From NCBI GenBank assembly GCA_903813345.2, contig CAIIXF020000011.1, forward strand, positions 17,653,754-17,717,753: a stretch of DNA of 64,000 nt, in the 5' to 3' direction. This document shows positions 46,701 to 56,393 of this stretch, one piece after another. A program made the translations under genes and the position numbers. The stretch is from Owenia fusiformis. Taxonomy: Eukaryota; Annelida; Polychaeta; Sabellida; Oweniidae. How positions within the stretch are numbered: the first letter of the stretch is position 1; the number at the start of each line of letters is the position of its first letter. The notes under the pieces are model-generated. The model had not been told where the DNA came from, did no database searches, and was given only the letters and a program-made list of their open reading frames with translations.

Positions 46701-47070
46701 ATCCATCATTTGACGGTAGTAATTTTGATGTGGACAATGACATAGAAAAAAGCTAAAAAAAAGCTAAAAAATATGCGCGTCGCTAGGATTGGCCGATTTC
46801 AATTCTTCAGGATTTATTTTACATATTCTCAATATATGCACGGAGTTTTATTAAATGACCTATGACAATACTATTCAACTTTAAAAAATATAGACCGATG
46901 AGCAGGTATTATATCGACTGGGCTCGGTGACACCTTGGCATACATAGAATACCCCATTGGCAACTTCGTCATACATGTATTAAGTAATCCGAATCTGAAT
47001 ATGAGCAATTACCAATCATGAAGCCTATTCCTAATAAGAACACAAACCCAACTGCAAACTTGATAATCAT
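40743..47070 (-). CDS. Small Cys-rich secreted or membrane-anchored protein, three-exon model, 152 aa
   Basis: Exon 1 (47070-47013) encodes a signal peptide, MIIKFAVGFVFLLGIGFMI, and ends ATTG|GTAATT in phase 1. Exon 2 (45360-45268; acceptor TTTGTTCACAG) supplies DTCQSDTRSSCNRLIDMQQD and further residues in phase 1. Exon 3 (41050-40743; acceptor ATGATTTCAG) starts in phase 1 and carries CLEESKCDNYHKHFPTAKNF, two more Cys, a Ser/Gly-rich spacer and a C-terminal hydrophobic segment (FTNLVFVLLLVQYFL) with a short basic end. All three phases agree, which is the main support. The exon 2 donor (AAGA|GTTATA) is weak and the model has seven Cys, so an exon may be missing between 41.05 and 45.27 kb. 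The C-terminus could be a GPI signal or a short membrane segment. The family was not recognised. Confidence 0.5.
41113..41180 (+). repeat. tRNA-like sequence (SINE head or tRNA pseudogene)
   Basis: GTAACGACGCATTGGATAGC resembles a pol III A-box arm, and 21 bp later GGGTCGACTCCC resembles a B box. Spacing is close to tRNA geometry, but the stems are poor. Copy B of dispersed family R1 begins 30 bp downstream. Confidence 0.35.
41212..41332 (-). repeat. Dispersed repeat family R1, copy B (reverse)
   Basis: Contains GTTCGGCGTTCGGCGTTCTC, GGTAACAAAT and GCTGGTGACATTTGATAAAT, which are complements of the family core. It is diverged. Confidence 0.65.
41430..42380. repeat. Palindromic repeat P1, copy A, in intron 2 of the small secreted gene
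   Basis: The unit is itself a foldback. GGGCTCACACAAGGATCAAC at ~41876 pairs with GTTGATCCTTGTGTAAGCCC at ~42090, and outer arms around AATGGACTATC pair across a centre near 41985. The outermost left part holds ACCTATGTTGTGGTAGCTTAC and GGGCTAAACGGCT. Copy B at 45630-46450 has the same parts in opposite orientation. Confidence 0.8.
42834..43936. mobile_element. 1.1-kb element with ~190-bp inverted ends, TA target
   Basis: Ends CAGGGTGGTCCAAAAAAAAT and the complement at 43917-43936, flanked by TA. The inverted ends stay similar for about 190 bp (for example AAATGCACCAAAATTTCACTG, TATAGGTGCAAACCACAAAG and GTTTGATATGACCCCTTTTC with their complements). There is no transposase ORF. It is a mariner-type foldback MITE related at its tips to 36014-36620. 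Confidence 0.88.
44585..45068. repeat. Tandem ~105-120-bp repeat rich in nuclear-receptor half-sites
   Basis: Four to five degenerate units, each with CCAAATACTTAGATATTGA, TGACCTTGAAATGATCTTGA, a GGTCAC word and a GGTCATCAAAG-like tail. TGACCT occurs nine times. At 44726-44738 TGACCTTTGACCT is an exact DR1 element (two AGGTCA half-sites, 1-bp spacer), and TGACCTTGA, the complement of the ERR/SF-1 monomer site TCAAGGTCA, occurs at least four times. The array lies in intron 2 of the small secreted gene model. Confidence 0.85.
45630..46450. repeat. Palindromic repeat P1, copy B, in intron 1 of the small secreted gene
   Basis: Inverted relative to copy A. GGGCTCACACAAGGATCAAC at 45754 and GTTGATCCTTGTGTGAGCCC at 45962 form the inner hairpin. 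The outer right part carries GGTGCAAGCCGTTTAGCCC and GTAAGCTACCACAACATAGG. It is about 75-80% alike to copy A. Confidence 0.8.
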
Positions 47071-48548
47071 CCTCGCTTACCGAAGACTTTTCCATCGTTT
47101 CGAATATTTCAAGACGTTATTGGCTTGTGCCGTTATAAAATGACATCTATTTTACACTAAATGATGAACATGAACGTTCTGTGTCATCAACGATGACTAA
47201 AAAGTTCAAATAATTTTATATTGCATTGAATATTAGCTGTAAGCGGTACAGATATAATGTTGCCATTGCACTCTAGGTCGTAAAATTGTCGTGTAAACAC
47301 CTTTGCTTGTATTGTTTGCGCACACATCTTAGAGAGTGAATATAATTTTAAAAAACTTACATTCTGGGCATCTATACAATTATTCAAACATTAACAATGA
47401 AGATATTATATTCACTAGTGGTGCCAACGTAGCCAGGGCTGTCGCGGTTGTTATTGTACATATGATTTAAAATCAGATCTTGTGTAGTCAACTTTTCAAT
47501 CATGTATAGATGTCACAGCTGGTATGCCTCTTGGTCTTAAAATACTCAACTCCCTTATTTGGGAAACACTGTCGCATTGATAAAAAATTGTTGACCTTTA
47601 ACACATGCATCATATTTATAAATTAATCCATTTGATTTTTTACATTATAGCTAGCAAACTCAATTTTTCATATTATATGAGTTATGCCAACTCATGGTTT
47701 ACAAGAGCCTGCACTTTGGCACACTCCCCTCTAAAAGTATGGCAACCTTAGCTCCCTCATTGAACTACGTGTTAAAGCCTCTTCATGTTTGAATTTTTAT
47801 TTACATAACCTGCAAGGAAAAGGCTTAAAATATTGATGGGGATGTAATTTGTTTTCATTTCTCAATTATTTTTCCTCAATCACAATTCGAAAATTGATGA
47901 TAAATGTGATGAATGTTTGAAAATAGTCATTCCCATGTAAACCAATGGCAATTGATGGGTTCGGGGCGAAAGTTGCCAAACTTTTGGAGGGGAGTGTATA
48001 TCCCAGTATGGTAACAATTACTTTAAAAATGAAAAATCTGACGCAATTTATTAGAGATAACTTTATCGGAATGTATTAAAAATAGCTATTAACATTTTAA
48101 ATGTATTTTAGTGTCGAAATACCATGTCATTTCCTCAGTCAAATATTGTATGTGATTTGTAAGGTGAGCAATATATAGTCTCATGGCTCAATCGAAACAT
48201 GTGTACGTGACACACACAAAAACTTCAAAACTTTGACACTATCATTCCATAACTCATCACATTTTTCTGTGTTTTTTTACTAGAAAAGAAATGATAGAAG
48301 GTCATGGTTTCTCATGATAATTTATTATCGGATAGTTGGTTAAAGCCTGTTCACTGTTCAGTGTTGTTTTTAGATTCCATCAGGTCGAAAATGTATGACA
48401 AATGTGCATGATATTACTCCAATGCAAACATTAACAAGCGTTGTCTAATACGGGTATTGGTGTTGCGAAACCTTTTGTGGGGACTGTGTTAAAGGTTTGC
48501 GTGTTTAGTTTTACACGAAATCATTGCATAAACTATAATTAGACACAA
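47071..48548. other. Intergenic with a MITE
   Basis: Upstream of the small secreted gene and downstream of the minus-strand glycosyltransferase-like gene. Apart from the MITE at 47721-47997 nothing was recognised. Confidence 0.5.
47721..47997. mobile_element. 277-bp MITE with ACACTCCCCTC ends
   Basis: Left end ACACTCCCCTCTAAAAGTAT then GGCAAC; right end GTTGCC then AAACTTTTGGAGGGGAGTGT. Inverted repeats of about 26 bp. Weaker related ends appear at 48450-48495 and 58328-58365 (CCCCCTCCACCTCCAAAAAT then TTGCCAACCTTG). No target duplication is clear. Confidence 0.7.
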
Positions 48549-49826
48549 TTATAGAATTGGAATATACAGAGGTTTCGTTGGCACACATTTCTTTTTCATT
48601 GCCTCATCGCGTTTACTTTTAACAAGTTTGACTTCACTATGTTTCCAAACTGTCTTAAAGTGAGCACATTTTCTCATCCAACCTACTTGTTTTTCTTTCA
48701 CAGACTCACTGTATAACCGTTTGTTTCTATCATTCATGATTTTGTAGTTTTTGTCCCGTTTTTTCGGGACCCCATCTTGATGAACAATTAAAAGACTTTC
48801 TGTAACGTCGATTATAGGAATATCTGCTTTTTGACCAAATATCATTAACCAGCTATCGAAGCCCGGTAATGATATGACGTAATCGGGAATTGTGGACCAT
48901 GGAAAACTATCTTTAGTTGATATAAATATGTCATAAGATCCAACATCAGGGTGCCGTTTTCCTATTGCTTCTAACTGTTCCATCGCGTTGTCGTTGAACT
49001 CTGTGAGATTACGTATTGTACCATTGTTATAAAAATCTACGTTTACTCTCATACCAAGAATCAAGAATTTTGATATCCGTTCTGATTCAACAAATTTTGT
49101 AATTGTATTTAGTGATGAAATGATATCTTTGCCATGATAAAGTATATCACCATTCATAAAGCCGTAATATTTAGAATTGTATCGGGTAAACGCGTCAAGG
49201 AAAAGCTCCTTCAATATAGGTCTGCCTTCCTCCGTTAGTTTATCCGTAAGCTTAACAGTTTTCATGCCTTTAGCTTGGCACTGTTCGATCTGTATATCTG
49301 ACGATAAATACACTACAGGTACAACTCCCGTTTGCCCAAATTGATACATCCAATTTTGCATAGTGTAGTTTTGTATTGCATATCTTGTCTCTTCTCGGTC
49401 TGAAAACGTTGTAAATAATGTAAGGAGTGTTTCTTCTCCCTTGTCGAAACCAAGCTTTAATTTACGTGCACCTTTCCATTTTTGCATGTATTCCAAATCA
49501 TTATTCACATCTGTATTCGTACCAACTGTATAAGTTGTATAATGCAGAACGACAAATAATGTAAACACGCATAAGATAGACGGAACGATAATTCCAAGTC
49601 TAGTCAACAACCGTATCTGTCTACGGCTGAACTGTTTCCCGACTCCTTGTATTTTCCGATGCAAATAATAATCCATCATGTTTACTTTCATTAATAATAT
49701 ATTTGATATACGTTGTAACCTTCGATATACAATAGGTATAATACAACAACTATAGGTATTCCTCCAAATACTCTTAAATCCTAGGGGTAATATTGGTCTT
49801 TGGTCAGCTTCCAATTCGTGGTTCAT
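48549..49826 (-). CDS. Type II membrane protein, glycosyltransferase-like, 425 aa, intronless
   Basis: Single exon. A hydrophobic anchor at ~77-96 (RLGIIVPSILCVFTLFVVLHY) follows a basic stretch. The first ATG gives a long 75-residue tail; M46, M50 or M51 (49691, 49679, 49676) would give the short tail usual for Golgi enzymes. The lumenal part begins near 130 with ETLLTLFTTFSDREETR and NYTMQNWMYQF, followed by YYGFMNGDILYHGKDI (NGD at 225-227, possible acidic sugar-nucleotide site), then GSYDIFISTKDSFPW and PDYVISLPGFDSWLM. That order (display of an object, a small acidic motif, then a D-W motif) is that of GT-A enzymes. NxS/T sites lie at N153, N268 and N273. Donor, acceptor and CAZy family are unknown. 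It is not obviously a paralog of the 966-residue protein. Confidence 0.75.
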   Translation of the reverse strand: MNHELEADQRPILPLGFKSIWRNTYSCCIIPIVYRRLQRISNILLMKVNMMDYYLHRKIQGVGKQFSRRQIRLLTRLGIIVPSILCVFTLFVVLHYTTYTVGTNTDVNNDLEYMQKWKGARKLKLGFDKGEETLLTLFTTFSDREETRYAIQNYTMQNWMYQFGQTGVVPVVYLSSDIQIEQCQAKGMKTVKLTDKLTEEGRPILKELFLDAFTRYNSKYYGFMNGDILYHGKDIISSLNTITKFVESERISKFLILGMRVNVDFYNNGTIRNLTEFNDNAMEQLEAIGKRHPDVGSYDIFISTKDSFPWSTIPDYVISLPGFDSWLMIFGQKADIPIIDVTESLLIVHQDGVPKKRDKNYKIMNDRNKRLYSESVKEKQVGWMRKCAHFKTVWKHSEVKLVKSKRDEAMKKKCVPTKPLYIPIL

Positions 49827-52483
49827 TAGGCCTAAACCATTAGCAGTCCTCGCCTGTTACGTAATAGCCGGTGGGCTAGTAATTAGAAGATAAATTAATA
49901 ATGGATCTCGAGAATCAATGATCGTCCTAGAGCACGTGGACGACGAGTCGTTTAATAATGTTCACTTCAAAAATAACGCATGTTCAACCCAAATATCCAT
50001 TGATGTATTTCAGTTTTGTAAATCGAACTCGGAAAACGGGAATGTCTATATACATAGCACCTTCATAATCTTTTTAGAACTTACGTCCTACTGTTTAAAT
50101 ACGTTTTTGAATATATTGATTTGCGTTTCGTCTCCATTAAAATACATTTCCCTTTTCTTCAACCTAAATTTTCCTCATTTGTAATTTGTAAATTTCCTCT
50201 ATGGATACATGTATACTGACAGTGAAATCGGAAAGCGCATCGTTCAGTCTCCATAGCTACGTACATTATCAGTTCAATAGAGGTTTAGTATTATACTGGA
50301 CTAACCGCCGCTGACCTGAAACGGTCGTAAAGGATAAAAAGCCTCGCCCTCGTATCATATCATAAATATTGCTTTATGTGTTTACTTATTTTAAACAAAC
50401 GGTAATGAAATGAATATACAGTATAGTATAGTACTTTTAAAGGGTATAAACATACAAGTCAGTGGTTTACATTGGCATTTCTCCTACTAAGACCAACTGT
50501 GTAGTTTCAACATTTTTTATTGGTTACTGAAAACACTAATGAAATATATAAGGGCTGGTGTTATTCAGTCCACTCCAGTGGGGATTGAATCTACGACCCC
50601 TTATAACACTGTATGTACAGTGATCACCTACTATTAAAAGTGCGTGATCAGAGACTCGACAAGATGCGCAAAATTCAAAATGTCAGAGGAAAGGTAATGT
50701 ATGTTACGTACTTGATACCCGACGCTCTGATATTTTCATTGACAGTAGTGTTTAATTTTACAAATGTATCTGTGTATGGTATGTAAACTGACTCCAGAAA
50801 CTTAACAGCATTTAATTTTTTAAATTGAATGCCCAGGTCATGATGATGAACGTATAGAAATACTGAACATCTTCAAAATTTATTTCCAAATCATTGAATT
50901 ATTATATTTTGCCGCTTTTAATGGCTAAAAATCGCTCATAAAAACACTTCAGAAAAAATTATCAAAAACTGATTTTGTCTTTTTAATCCTTTATTTATTC
51001 TATCTGGCAATCTGTTTTAAATCAATGTATTCGGTCGTGTCTTTAAAAGACGCGTTGATAAAAATAAGTCTCATCGATCAATTCAACTTTATGGGGAAGG
51101 TGCATACAGACCCCCCCCCCCTCCCCCCCCCTCTTAACCGTCGTTTGTGAGAGCCACTTTGGAAAGATCAAGACAAAGGGACGCGATTGTCGAGATGGGG
51201 GGTGAAACGCCCCCACCCCTTGTGTTTTAATGACGTTACTTTCGTTGCAGCGACAAATGTTCTCGAATTTTCAACCACCTTTAGCCATAGATACTAGGTC
51301 ACACTTTTTGTAAGGCGGTTTTGTGTCGAGGATACAATGGTGCAAACTTCAAACTCGAGGACTTCAGGTAAATCGAAATGTGAACAAAGAGTGTCGACGC
51401 ACTTTTAAAGATAATATGTTTTATAAGAAACAAGTACAAGTTAACAAGGCATTAACATGCAAAGTGTCACTACCTGCCATTTGTTACAGTCGCCGACGGT
51501 CGAACTCCGTTACAGACTCCAAATGCTGTTACAGACGCCGAACAGCAACAGCCGAACACTATACACAAAGAGGTTGGACACTTTAACGATATGTCACCAC
51601 TTCTGGTGGTAACATAATAAAAGAACACATATTCAGATTGTTCATGCGGATCATCTTGTAAAGAAAGGAACATTTGGTTCATATTCATATAGCGAACAAG
51701 ATCAGTCACTCTTTCGAAATTAGAAACTATCCATGGAATATTCAAAACAATGGTAACAGTGTAAAGCTTGCTGTTCTTGGCTAGGTGTTTCAATTTATCA
51801 TTTCGCAGTGTATAGTTACAATTATTAATAGAGATTTTTGATGGGATGGAACGAATGTTTTCATATTATCCGAAGGGAATTAATCCGAGTATTATTAACC
51901 ATTATTCACTATGTCAGTTTTGAGCCACAATAAGTTCTTGTAGCTAATTGTAAAGTGAAAAAAAAAGATATTGTACTATAAAAATACGCACATGTACCAA
52001 TATAGCGTCACAAACTCTGACGACATCTATTAATAATCGTAACTTTCTTTCTATGAGAACTCGGCATTAGGCTTGTAAACGGCAAAATGAGTTTGAATAC
52101 GGGATTGAATACGGGATATGGGATTTTGCCTCATACGGGGTTGAATGCAGGATTAATTAAGGGCTTTTCAATTATGGATTTTCTTTTAATGGTATATCTC
52201 ATGGAAACGTGGTATTCATGATATAACATAACATAAGAAATATATAAATGTTTTTTACAGAAAAATAGTGCAATAATTTAAATTTGGCATTGTTATACAT
52301 GTACATGTACATTATACAAGTCCCATAATTCTACGATTCAAATTGTGATGTAGCAGTAGTAGATATATAAATACTACGCAGGTAAAAAGTGCAAATCTCT
52401 TAAAATCTCATGAAAAACGAGAATAAGCGAGATTTCAAAGCTATTTAGAAACTACTCTTTTTGTGTATTGTTATAGCAGCTAT
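49827..52483. other. Intergenic with small repeats
   Basis: A tRNA-like stretch on the minus strand at 50575-50640 (B box-like GTAGATTCAATCCCC) is probably a SINE relic. A C10 and C9 tract lies at 51111-51131. R1 copy C is at 51444-51615. GGGATTGAATACGGGATATG words near 52100 form a short local repeat. No gene was recognised. Confidence 0.5.
51444..51615 (+). repeat. Dispersed repeat family R1, copy C
   Basis: CAAGGCATTAACATGCAAAG, GTCACTACCTGCCATTTGTT and ACAGTCGCCGACGGTCGAAC, then a duplicated ACAGACGCCGAAC-like part and GATATGTCACCACTTCTGGT. It is longer than the other copies because the CGCCG(A) part is partly duplicated. Confidence 0.8.
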
Positions 52484-54977
52484 CTATGACTTCTTTGTTA
52501 TTGTGCTAGTATCTCCAGTATCACTATCTGTTCCAAGTGAGAATTCCCCTTTATAGCTCGATTCTTCATCAGAGTCTGCGTCTCCGAACGCTACAGCGTT
52601 GATCTTGTCGATAAATCTCTGCGTTATTACTTTACTGTCTCTAGTAAGGTTGAACTCAGCAGCTTGTTCCTTGTTTAGGTTATACTTATCTCCAGGGTTG
52701 TTTTTCCTGTATCTACTGTACATTAACGAACCCATACTCTTCGGTTTCAATAATGATTTGTCCTCTTTCAATTCTTTAAGGCGTTTCTCTTTTCGAATTT
52801 TTCGTTTTTTCTCTCGAAGTTCTCGTTTATTTTCTTCTTCCATGCCATCAAGTTTGGCTTTCCTAGCTGCGATGTCTATGAAGGTTTTGTCTAGTTTTGC
52901 CATTAGCGCGTCTGTGGTTGTAGCTGCGTTGTTAAGACGCGCTAATGTGTTATCAAGCTGAGATGTTGTCGATTCAGTAGTACTCTCTTTTATACTTTCT
53001 TTCTCAGCTTTCATCTTCTCTAGCTCGTCATTCGATTTCTCTTTGTTAATTTGAGCTAATTTTGACCATCTATCTTTAGCCCCTGATTGTCCTAGCTTCA
53101 ATTTCATGGCGTCCATCTTTTTACGCAGCTCTTCGTCTTCTTTCGCAAGTTCATCATTCCAACCTGTTAAATCTGACCGGGCTTTTTCAAATTGGCTAGG
53201 TTCATTAGGTTTAGTTGTCGCAGGAGGCGGTACAGGAGAGGGAGTTGGAGGTACTTCGGTCATTTGCCTAATCAACTTTCGAGACTCATCATCTAGTTCT
53301 TCATCCTCTTCTTCATAGTCATCATCGGCTTCATCATCATCATAGCGGCTTCTTGTGTACTTTGTGCTCGATGTCCAGACACTTTGACGTCTAGTGGGAC
53401 TTGATTCATAGTAACTTGTGTATTCAGTTGTCCACTCATAACTCGTCTCCACTGGATCCATGGTAGGAACAAACAGATGTAATTCATGGAATATTGACTT
53501 ATCTAAGTAGAACTCAAGGCGTGGTTTGGGCCCCGTCATTGGGATACCCTGCCACGGAGCAAGATTATTGAACGCTTGCATGGTTTCTATGGCAGCAAGG
53601 TCATCGTCACCTGTTTGCTCAAGATATGAGTTGTAAAATTCATCCGCGGTCATCTGTGACGCTTGAAGTTGGTGTCTCTGAAACGTGGCGTTCATTTCGT
53701 GTAAACGTCTTTGGACGGCAAAATTTAAATCATCCTTCGCTGCAGTTAAACGTTTGTAAGTAGGGGAAAAACTACGCTGGTGGAAACCGTGTTTAGATGG
53801 ATATTTAATGTTAGAAGGGTATTGTTTATCCGTAACATCGAGGTTCGGAAGTTTTATTTGGTCTGGTGCTTTTAAGATATCCCCGTATAGATTCTGGAAT
53901 GAATTGTAGGACTGGAGAAAGGGCAAAACCTTTGCCACTCCCTGCAACTCGTTGTCAACACTCTCCACATTAACATGAATTCTTTTAGATTCTTTTGGTC
54001 GTTTCACTCTCTTTTTTCTTTGTTTTCTTACTTCGTTCCTCTCCATTATGATATTGGGCAGCCTTTTTGGTTCACGGAAGCGAAGCTTCTGACTTCCATG
54101 CTGGCCGGATTTCTGTGACGCCTGCTTACTTTTCCTTGAGCTCTGAGAATCATTATCTGGAATCAGCATGAGCTCGTCCAAACTAGCGCCACTTGTATAT
54201 TTCTTTCTGAAAACATGAATTTTAATGTTTAATTCACTCTGTCGCAAAAATAAATTAAATTTTTGCTTTACCCTGTGATTTCATTTTTACATTTGAATAG
54301 GATTTACTTTACCATTTAAGAATAATATGAACTGTGTTAGAATATAAGAAACTTACGAGCTGTTTAATATTACGTTAATTCATGTACTAGTATCTAGAGT
54401 TTATCATAGATGAATGTATTCGGATTAGCCATCTGGGCATACGATTGTACGTAGCAACTTTAGTTAATTTAAAATATAGTAAAGTAGTCATTAGTACATG
54501 TCGTAAGCATCTCTGTGATGCACAAGGTAGGCTGTTCGTAAAGCTGAGACAACTTTAGTCCTATTTTGATTAACTCTGGTCCTACCTTAAAGACCACACT
54601 CTTACCTAGTTAACGCTATCTTACCTTAATTTCAGTTTGAGGCGCGCTTCAAGTTCTGATCTAGTAAGGCAGAGTTGTGGGAAGCGAGAACCATTATCTG
54701 CATGAACTTCTTTGATGTCAACAAAGTCATATATTTGTTCATTCCCCTTTGTCAAAGTAGCCTTTAGTAGCTCAGCTGGTATGGGTCGTGAGGAGTGGAA
54801 CTTGGCCAGTTTCGAAAATCTTAACTCTGTTTTATCATGCAACCCTCGTATCCTCTTACCCTGTCGGCTCTGTCGCTGTCTCATCTCAAGCCCTCCAAGG
54901 TCATAGTTAAAGCAGGTGCTCATGGACATCGGTACCTTCGTTTTGGGCAATTGTTTTGCCGTATTTACAGCTGCCAT
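52484..54977 (-). CDS. Intracellular acidic/coiled-coil protein, 691 aa, two exons, unknown function
   Basis: Exon 1 is 54977-54625 (ATG in a strong context, AACATGG) and exon 2 is 54206-52484. The donor TTAAG|GTAAGA and acceptor TGTTTTCAG join in frame across an AG|A arginine codon (phase 2), reading LKLKLRKKYTSGASLDE. Codons upstream of 54977 have only TTG before the next stop. The protein has no signal peptide or membrane segment. In order: a basic N-terminal part; an NLS-like cluster (RKQRKKRVKRPKESKR, ~178-193); FLQSYNSFQNLYGDIL and PWQGIPMTGPKPRLEFYLDK; a Tyr/Ser-rich stretch (YEWTTEYTSYYESSP); an acidic run at ~407-425 (DDDEADDDYEEEDEELDD); a Pro-rich linker (PPTPSPVPPP); and a long charged helical/coiled-coil region to the C-terminus. 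No domain was recognised. A cytoskeletal, ciliary or nuclear role is possible but unsupported. Confidence 0.8.
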
Positions 54978-56107
54978 GTTGATAATGTCAAGCTTGATTA
55001 CCAATCCATAGTACTTTTTACTACTGATACGCCTGATTTGAATCAGTTAGTCATTTCTGTTCCAAATATGTCAGTTTAACAAACATTTACGTCGGTCTCT
55101 GGGCGCACTTCTGGCGTGAGTCCAGTCGTTGTTTTTTATCTGCTTTTTTAATGAATTTTGATTTTGAGATATCCATGGTCCGTGATTGTTAGAATACTCT
55201 TATACTATCAAACAGCAGGCTATATCAACACGTATAGCAACATTGTATATATTTGCCGTCATTTCTTACACAAGTAAATGGATTATCAGATTACAAGTGT
55301 TGGTTTGTTCGGCTTAAATATATTGAGGATAATCGTGTAAATTTCGCGTTAATAAAATCGTCGAGATCAATGATAGCTCAATTCAACTCGCATTGTTGTC
55401 GTTAAGGAAATATGGATTAACGTTGGATTATCTATGTTCTTAACAATATGATGTGCCACTGACGGGCCTGAGCTAATGAAGCGGTAGCTAAAAATGCATT
55501 TGATTCATTAGAACTTAGAACACTTTGATTTATGCCCATTATATGAAGTAAACATAACGTCTAATGACACACTATTCAATGATTTATATTTATTTTCGCA
55601 TACTTTATATCGGTAGCACATAATGAAATTCAATAAACTACAAACAAGGCATTAACTTGCAAAATGTCACCACCTGCCATTTGTTACAGACGCCGAACGC
55701 CGAACACCAGCCGCCGTCCACAAAAATTGGACACCATGGCAATATGCCACCGCATGTTGTGATGACATAAAAACGACAAAATAGTTGAACTTTTTCAATT
55801 TCAGTTCACATCCCCCTGTGTATTAGAGACTTACATTCAATGTCAGAGAAAACGATCAGATTGCTTTTTTTCTTTGATTTACTAATATTTTGAATATAAT
55901 ATATTTTAAACAAAGAATGGGAATAAATTGAAAATACTATCATGTGTATTCTAGGGTATGTGCTCAGTTCGTTTAAACGCTTAGTGATCCCAATTATGTA
56001 AAGATAAGTATACATGTCTCTTAATATAGAGGGACCATGTGTCGAAGAACATATAATTAGTAACGAGAATGTGACCATTGTCTTATGATACGCAGAGATA
56101 ACAGGTA
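54978..56107. other. Intergenic between divergent genes
   Basis: Separates the minus-strand 691-residue gene from the plus-strand His-brace gene and should include both promoters. It contains R1 copy D. No CpG-like or TATA-like core was assigned with confidence. Confidence 0.45.
55645..55770 (+). repeat. Dispersed repeat family R1, copy D
   Basis: CAAGGCATTAACTTGCAAAA, TGTCACCACCTGCCATTTGT, TACAGACGCCGAACGCCGAA, then CCGCCGTCCACAAAAATTGG and GTTGTGATGACAT. This is the copy I would take as closest to a consensus. Confidence 0.85.
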
Positions 56108-56290
56108 CAGTAAAACCTGTTTAATCCGAACCCCACCCGGGGACCGGACAAAAGTGTTCGATTCGGCAGTTGTTCTCAATTCAAGGTTTTTTGATATTGA
56201 AGGAAATGGGAGATTAAACATTGGACCGAAAAGCGTTCCAATTGAGAGGTGTTTAAATTAATGAGGTGTTCGGATATACAGGTTTTACTG
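56108..56290. mobile_element. 183-bp pogo/Tigger-like MITE, TA target, next to a gene start
   Basis: Ends CAGTAAAACCTGTTTAATCC and the complement of CAGTAAAACCTGTATATCCG, flanked by TA (56106-56107 and 56291-56292). CAGT(A/T)AAACC tips and TA duplication are typical of pogo/Tigger. It lies 104 bp before the ATG of the His-brace gene, so it may form part of that promoter or 5' UTR. Confidence 0.88.
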
Positions 56291-56393
56291 TAGATGAACA
56301 AACACAAACAGTGTGTTGTATTATACACGTACATATATACCGTGTTATGGAGAATAATCTGAACTTTATTTGGTATCAGTGACCACCTACAGG

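Noticed and set aside
50664-50693. ATGCGC... followed by AAAG|GTAATG as a first exon
   Set aside because: Only ten codons, no downstream exon found.
52599-53487. Ser-rich plus-strand ORFs and a Met-rich minus ORF
   Set aside because: Other-frame readings of the acidic and charged region of the 691-residue gene.
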